64,000 bases of DNA from Theobroma cacao. Lineage: Eukaryota; Streptophyta; Magnoliopsida; Malvales; Malvaceae. The position numbers and the translations under genes are program-made. Shown here in pieces: positions 57,285 to 64,000 of this stretch. The notes under the pieces were generated by a model. That model was not told the origin of the DNA, ran no database searches, and was given only the letters and a program-made list of their open reading frames with translations. Positions within the stretch are counted from its first letter, which is position 1, and the number at the start of each line of letters is the position of its first letter. Where the stretch lies: contig NC_030850.1 of assembly GCF_000208745.1 (NCBI RefSeq), positions 1,835,729 through 1,899,728 of the forward strand, read 5' to 3'.

Positions 57285-60130
57285 ATGTTGAGAATTAATT
57301 ATCTCCATGGATTCGTCACAATATTCAGACGTTGGAAATACCCCATCAAATGTTTACATTCCTTTCATCAACACAAACCTGAAACACCCACCAATTACAA
57401 ATTTACTAAAACCTTAAAAAACCCAATGAAACCACTTGAAGTTGAGCCAAAAGTTTACATGCGAGACACAATATCAAACATTTACAAAATCCTCAAGTAC
57501 TCAACTTGGGATGCAGCTGAAACCCAGCTGAAGCAGTTACGCATCAAATGGGACTCTTTTACAATCAACCAAGTGCTCAAAACCCACCCACCAATGGAAA
57601 AAGCATGGCTTTTTTTCAACTGGGTTGGTAAAGTTAAAGGCTTTAAGCATGACCAGTTCACTTACACAACAATGCTAGACATTTTTGGAGAAGCTGGGAG
57701 GGTTTCATCGATGAAGTATTTGTTTCAGCAAATGCAAGAAAAGGGCTTAAAAATCGATGCTGTTGCTTATACTTCCGTCCTGCACTGGCTTTCAAAGAGT
57801 AGAGATGTTGATGGGGCAGTGGAAATGTGGGAGGAAATGAGAGGAAAAGGGTGTTTTCCTACTGTTGTTTCCTATACGGCTTATATGAAAGTTTTGTTTG
57901 ACAATAAGAGAGTTACGGAAGGTACTGATGTGTATAAGGAGATGCTTCAGTCTGGGATTTCTCCTAATTGTCATACTTATACAGTGCTGATGGAGTATCT
58001 TTTTGAGGCTGGTGAGTAGAAGAACGATTTGTTTGAGTATTGTTGTCTTCCTGTTTGTTGAATTGTCTAAATGGGGTGCATATTTCTTTAGAATTTATCT
58101 TGTTAGAGTTTATAATTTGATGCCACTTCATCAAAATTGATGTTCATTAATTTTGAAAAAAATTATAATGAGGTGGCAAGTTGCAATTTATTGACTGTGT
58201 ATAGAGTTACGTGTTGAGGGTGTATCAGATATAAACTCAGGTTGGTTCAGGTACATTGGCACACTAATTTCATGGCATTGTATGTTTTAATCCTTGATGA
58301 ATGAAAGTTCTGTTTTTAATACTCTCTTTGGCTCATGTGAGAAATTTTGAGTAAATCAAAAACACCGATGTCCTCATCTCCTCATGTTGATAGGTCCATT
58401 TAGGCACGCTGGTTTATGTAGAAACAGAGTTCTTTTATTCCTTAGGGCTGTGGGCTGTTATGACATTAACTTGAATACTGTAATGTTACTTTTTCTTTTG
58501 TAGGCACATCAGACCACTTCTGATGCTTAGCCAATCCTCGTATGCGACGATTGTTTTGTCTTTAGCTGTAAGCTTATGTCTCCCTTGTGAGACCTCATAA
58601 ATAAATTTGCCTTTCATAAAAGAAAAAAAAAACACCCGTGTCAAAAGAGTGAGAGGAGAACCTAAGAGAACATGGTTGAAAACAGTAAGAAGGACACCAC
58701 TTTGTGCATAATCCATATAACCATCCTCGGTTCCTCACATATAGTTCGAAAAGGCTTAGTTCGAGGTGACTTTGCTATTGGTTGAAACTCTTATTGTATA
58801 AACTGTTAAAAACTGCAGCATTACGGTAAAAGTACAAACAGAATTGATGAGTTGCATTCATAGGCTCTTAATCTTGTTTACTTTACAGTGTTCTTAATTG
58901 GGTACAAAAGTAAGATTAATGTGAAAGCTTGTATCTGAAATTGTTGTCCTTGATCAGAAACAGAAGTGTTCTTTTTTTCATTTTCTATGCATGTACAATT
59001 TTGGTGGTTTGGCATTCTAACACAGATGAATGCTACTGTAAATTGCTTTGGCTGCATCTGGCTGTCTTTGCTGGAGTATCATGTTTACAAGGAAGATGTT
59101 TATTCGTTTTGTGGTGGATCCAGGAAAGTCTGAAGAAGCCCTTGAGATTTTCAACAAAATGCAAGAAGCTGGAGTTAAGCCCGATAAAGCTGCATGCAAT
59201 ATTTTGGTTGAGAAATGTTGCAAAGCAGCGGAGACAAGGGCAATGACCCAAATCCTTCAGTACATGAAAGAAAATTATCTTGTTCTTCGGTATCCCATAT
59301 TTCTAGAAGCACTTGAAACCTTTAAAGTTGCTGGTGAGGGCAATGTCCTTCTCAGGGAAGTTCATCCTCATATTTCTGTTGAATGCATAGGCAATGAAAC
59401 AGAAGCTGAGTATAAAGGAAATGCTTCTGAAGCTCCTTTAAGTTTTGACAGAGGACTAATGTGGGCTCTTTTGAAAAAGCAAAATCTTCTTGCCATTGAT
59501 AGTTTACTTACTGAGTTGATGGATAAGAATATACGGTTGGACTCTGAAATGATCTCTACCATCATCGATATAAACTGTAACCATTGCAGGCTGGATGGTT
59601 CTTTGTTGGCCTTCAAATACAGTGTGAAAGCAGGTATAAATCTTGAGAGAGCTGCATATCTTACTTTGATAGGCAGTTTAATAAGATCAAACACATTTAC
59701 TGATGTAGTGGAGATTGTTGTCGAAATGACTAGAGCTGGGCATTCTCCTGGAGTATATCTTGGTTCGCTACTAATCTATAGGCTTGGATGTGCTAGAAGA
59801 CCCACTTGTGCTGCAAAGATTTTTAATTTACTGCCTGATGATCAGAAATGCGTTGCTACCTACACTGCTTTGGTTGGTGTCTACTTCGCTGCTGGGACTG
59901 CTGATAAAGGACTTAAAATATACAAAACCATGCGCAGCAAAGGGATTTCTCCTTCTTTAGGCACATACTGTGTCCTATTAGCTGGTCTTGAGAAACTTGG
60001 TAGAGTCTCCACAGCAGAAACCTACAGGAAGGAAAAGAAAAGTCTGCAGAAGGATGCTTATTTCCGTGAATCCATTCCCATCGAGGAAAAGATATGTGAC
60101 CTCCTATTTGCTAGGGATGTGGTATCTTGA
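57285..60130 (+). CDS. P-class pentatricopeptide repeat protein (At2g01390-like)
   Basis: Two exons, 57285-58011 and 59124-60130, joined in phase (GCT G|GT ... CAG|GA AAG) across a 1112-bp intron, give 577 residues. A basic, hydrophobic N-terminus could be a mitochondrial or plastid targeting peptide. Tandem 35-residue PPR units begin at FTYTTMLDIFGEAGR, VAYTSVLHWLSKSRD, VSYTAYMKVLFDNKR and HTYTVLMEYLFEAGK, the last split by the intron, with further units after a spacer (ATYTALVGVYFAAGT, GTYCVLLAGLEKLGR). There is no E or DYW domain, so it is P-class: organellar RNA binding for processing, stability or translation. Resemblance to At2g01390 is from memory and moderate in certainty. Confidence 0.92.
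58012..59123 (+). other. PPR intron with a LINE-like 3' end
   Basis: 1112-bp GT-AG intron. Around 58497-58632 the plus strand reads like a LINE 3' UTR end (GAGACCTCATAAATAAATTTG then a poly-A run), and just after it (58647-58702) a frame reads RVRGEPKRTWLKTVRRT, reminiscent of a conserved segment of plant reverse-transcriptase proteins. Both are weak calls. Confidence 0.4.
58497..58632 (+). mobile_element. Possible LINE 3' end with poly-A in the PPR intron
   Basis: A T-rich stretch ends CCTCATAAATAAATTTGCC followed by an A-run (AAAAGAAAAAAAAAA), in the same sense as the gene. No domain is left to confirm the family. Confidence 0.35.
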
Positions 60131-63100
60131 CAAATTTGTTAGGTTAATTAGCAAACCCACTTTGATGGAAAGCTGCCAAGTATGATGTAACTATGATTTG
60201 GTTCTGGAGCAATTGACCAGTAATGTTTATGAAGTGCTTCCAACAGAGGATTATTGACTACCTACATGGCAAGATTGGCTAGAAATATTTTATAGGTCCA
60301 GAGATTCAAGCTGGTGTTGCTCATACAGATAGGACTCTCATCCTGATTTGTTGAACAAATGTTTCATTGTGAATGTGAGAAAATGGAAGTGATGAAACAG
60401 AGTCCTATGGTGTTTGTTGAAGGTCGATTTTTAGGGCTCACTCTTGGGAAATTACATTGACTAATCTTCTTGTAAATGCATTTGACTGTAATAGCTGATT
60501 GTTTACAATTACATGAACAAAGTTCTGTTAACTTCAGCTCAATTTCCCTGTCTAAATGGGTAAAAGTAAAGATGCTCCCAATAGGGCACCTTGGCTCAAA
60601 GGCTAAAGCCTTCTCTTGGTGTATATTAGCTTAGCCCTTAGGCCCTAGTACAAACATTTTGAACTACAGGAACTTGGAATATGCTTTTCTGCCATTTCAA
60701 ATCTCTGAAATATATTATATGGTTGGTCTATCAATATGATTAAGGTATGTATGGCACAGAATACCAACCATGTTTTATGATGCAGTACATTACATGTGAT
60801 CTATGAACATGATTGAATATAGAAAGGAGAAATTCCAGTGGCCTATATTGGCAGTGACATTGAACAACAGCAAACGTCTTCAATCATGGATGCAATAGGT
60901 ATCTATTCCCTGAAAAAAAAACTTTATTGTTTAGCCATTTTAAGGTTCCTCTCTAGGCATTTATACGCACTCTCAGTATTTGTTTAAGTGAAACAGAGAG
61001 ATGGTCAAAGGGACAAGGAAAGAACAATACTGGTATGATCAGGGATTATTCCTGGAAATATCTCATGGTCTGCAATTTTTTTTATCTTTCCTAGATCTTG
61101 ACTTAAATCAAGAATTATTGTTAATATTCGAGCATATCCAAAATGGGATTACCTCGTATTGATTTTAGTTCTTCTGTTGCATATGGCAGCAAAATGCCTC
61201 TCCTCCTCCATTCTCCTCCCGTCTGCTGGGTGAAGATAAATGAAGTCAAAAACGATCAATGTCCTCATTCAATGGCTAAGCAGTAATAAATTGCGTATCA
61301 GAAGTTGTTGGATGAGATTCTTGAACTCATTCAAACTGGCATTTTGATGAATTTTGATGAATTTTTTAATTAATTTCATGATCTTTGACATACTATCTTA
61401 GATCTGCAACCAAATTTTTTATACCCTAAAACAAGCATTTTGTTTATTAAGACCCAAAGATTAATCAAGCGTCCAGCTTTGAACAACTAAAGAGCACATA
61501 TGCAGTGGATGTAAGCCAGCTCGAAGACAGGGTATGCTGACTCAGTTTGGTGACGGAGGTAATCATCCTTCAAACCTCCCTTAACGTCTAGGAGATAACA
61601 ATTCCAGATCAGTCTGTGCTTAATCTTTGAATCACTGTATCCACGTCTTAGGCCACTTGTTTGACAATTGCACAATGGGTTGATCCTGTTTTTGCTGAAA
61701 GATTTGTCATCTATAAGCAGAGAACATATGCAATTTCTCATTATAAAAAAAAAAAAAAAAACTATATGGGTTTACAATCTTTGACCACATATATTAATTT
61801 TGAGTTCACCCATTTAAACCAAACTTTCCCTCTTGAAGCAAACAGGGCTGCCCAAAATCTGTTCTGCAACCCTTCTGTCGATGATTTGCTGAATTTTTTT
61901 CAGGATATTTTGGAAGTTTATGATCTGCACGGGTTAGAATGTGGTGCAAATTAATCCTATGATGAAATGCAGGCAAGCTTGCAAACGTAGGAAGAAAGCT
62001 AATGGGATTTTAGGCGAATGATCTGATTGCATGTTAACCATAGAATTCCTGTGCCACCATTGTGTGCTAGCTAACCTGGCAAGCTATCCTTTTCCTTGAT
62101 CCATAGCCAAACTCCGGAGCCAGAAACGACAACTTCATAAAATTTGACCAAACTTTAGTTTAATGGTTAATTAATTGATCAATTATAGCACAATTTGGAT
62201 TTTTTTTCTTTTTTTTCTCTCTTTTGCGTGTTTACTCAAGAAAGTCAGCTGCAGTTCCTCAATGCTAAGCAAACCTAACAGATTACTAAGATGCAAAGCA
62301 AGAGCTCTTTATGGTCATCCAAATCATGCATGTTTTTCATTCAGTGTTCCACATACCACAAACTACAATAAACAAGAATATCTTCATCAGTCTTTTCTGA
62401 TGAATGCGATTAGGTACGTACATCGATATGAAACCTCTCTGCCCAATTCTTTTTCTGCTAACATCACCTCTTTGTTTTGGTAATTTCATCAGCTGCAAAC
62501 TTAAAACTATTTATGGGGGTTGGAGCCCTTTGTCCTCAACCTTCGAGTTTCAACGATAGGGATTAATGCTTTTGGGCAACACATGAAAGAACCCAAGCCC
62601 GCAATCGACATCATCATCATGCATGCAGATGCAGGCCAGGGCAATAATTTTCCCCAAGAATAGATGCTATTTCATCAAACTAGATAGATAAAAAGGTCCT
62701 TTAATATATTGAAAAACATAGAGAATTGCAGTGCATGGTTGAGGTTCCTCCAACTAAATATCATTGTCATTTTCATAGTTAAAGCTTATACGGATCGCAA
62801 TCTAGTATTATATACTTTGGATTAAAAGCTTTAAAGTGTCAGATTTCGATATTATTTTTTTTATAGATTAATTAAATCGATAAACAAGTATTAAAAAAAT
62901 TTATTATCGTTAAGAATTAAGTTAAAATAAGTTAATAATCTAAAGCTTTTCCATGTGAATGGATGGAATTGATCATGCCAAGAAAATAAATAGTACTGGC
63001 TCTAATTTTGTATTCAAAGTTAATCAGGCTATGTGCCTTCCAAGTGTTATAATTCAGTGCGAGCTTGCCTTAGAGCCATGGCTTTTTCAGACCAAACCAA

Positions 63101-64000
63101 GTGCCTACATGCCAAGGGCAAGGAATGACAGCATATAAGGAATAGGAACATTCTAGTCTCCTCAGCCTGAGTGAGAATTAATGGTCCATTTTTTGTATCA
63201 ATTAGAGCTCTATTTTCCTATCTCTCTAAACTTTGAAGAGTGGACACATGGCCAACAGAAGGAAAACGTAAAAGGGAAAAGCCATACTGTGAGGAGCATC
63301 AAAGTTACTTGTAGAAAGAATTTTCACCACCATCCTTAATAATGTTATTGGTGGAATCCATGTTTGCATTTCATTGTTGGAAAAATTCACAGTGCAGCAC
63401 TTTGCCTTTTGGGGCTGAAAATTGACCAATTGAAAAACAAAGAAAATTATTGTACCAAGTGGGGGTGGGGGGGAATAGAAAATCCTTTAAGCATTTGCCA
63501 AGAAACATGAAATAGATAAAACTGCTTTCGAGCATCTCATCTTGTATAATTATTAGATGTGGAATCTATGAACATGAACGTTTCTACTCGAGATATATAT
63601 ATATATATTTATATAGCAAAGAATAATAATTTTTTAAAATAAAATATTTTAAATTTTAACCGATAAAATACTTTTTTAAAAACTTATCTGCCAAGTGTCG
63701 CGAATCCTTCCATCCAAATATAAAATACATTCCTTTTCTTTGTTAACTTTACACATTAACACCATGACTTAAAATATCCTTTCATCTAGAAATAAAATTT
63801 TTTAAAAGAAATATTTATTTTTTTGGATGAAAATAATCATGGCAGCAAAGAAGTTTAGTAAATGATCATGGCTGGTGCCCGGTTTCTAGAAATCCGAGAC
63901 GCAGTGAAAACAATATGCTTAAAAATATTAAAATAAATTTTATTTTTTTAATTTTTTTTATTTTTAAATTATATAAATTTTTATAATTAACAATTATTAA
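60131..64000. other. Terminal intergenic region
   Basis: PPR 3' region, then AT-rich DNA with poly-A and (TA)n tracts (61744-61760; 63592-63609) and a patch at about 60580-60650 with CACCTTGGCTCAAAGGC and TTAGCCCTTAGGCCCTAG words of a kind often seen in plant repeats. No supportable gene; the frames at 61661-61954 and 62175-62483 lack family features. Confidence 0.6.

Noticed and set aside
62030..62110. Stretch GGCAAGCTATCC resembling a miR169-star
   Set aside because: No matching CAGCCAAGG-type arm could be found within hairpin distance.

Overview
The window is nuclear DNA of a flowering plant, almost certainly a eudicot. The genes have GT-AG introns, the intergenic DNA is AT-rich and full of small transposon relics, and the proteins belong to plant-specific families (UGT72-type glycosyltransferases, BES1/BZR1, UPF0496, P-class PPR, plastid GGPP synthase). 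Protein style is compatible with Malvaceae, but that is an impression and not a demonstrated assignment. There are two real assembly gaps (8644-8663 and 28519-28682) and a single N at 32975 beside a long poly-C run.

Left half (1-27.1 kb): a tandem array of intronless family-1 UDP-glycosyltransferases, all on the minus strand. It holds five complete genes (4904-6343, 9199-10629, 13899-15332, 18772-20190, 21938-23371), one gene cut by the window edge (1-544), one pseudogene with four visible lesions (25568-27092) and two promoter-plus-N-terminus stubs (about 23511-23578 and 24370-24428). The array splits into two subclades. Copies 1-4 keep the usual GxGH motif and the catalytic-dyad Asp. Copies 5-7 lack two residues just before the catalytic His and carry His where the dyad Asp should be, while keeping a normal UDP-sugar-binding PSPG box ending in Gln. 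This subclade is the most interesting biology in the window. Array spacers contain LINE RNase H relics, hAT-like and other MITEs, a 118-bp tandem duplication and block duplications that copied 5' flanks.

Right half (30-64 kb): ordinary single-copy housekeeping and regulatory genes. They are a BES1/BZR1-family transcription factor (minus, 30412-31898), an MFS transporter (plus, 35705-38689), a NEDD8-conjugating enzyme UBC12/RCE1 (minus, 39510-40717), the OST48/DDOST subunit of oligosaccharyltransferase (plus, 42489-46916, 13 coding exons), an intronless plastid GGPP synthase (plus, 48631-49743), a UPF0496 protein with an N-myristoylation-type start (plus, 54014-55183) and a PPR protein (plus, 57285-60130, two exons). 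Exon joins were worked out by hand from splice consensus and reading phase. All multi-exon models close in frame at lengths I would expect for their families.

These neighbours do not form an evident pathway. The UGTs are a lineage-specific expansion likely acting on phenolic or other small acceptors, and the rest look like ordinary gene-order neighbours. A group of ACGT-core sites, including three CGTGCG brassinosteroid-response-type elements, sits 1.4-2.6 kb upstream of the BES1/BZR1 gene.
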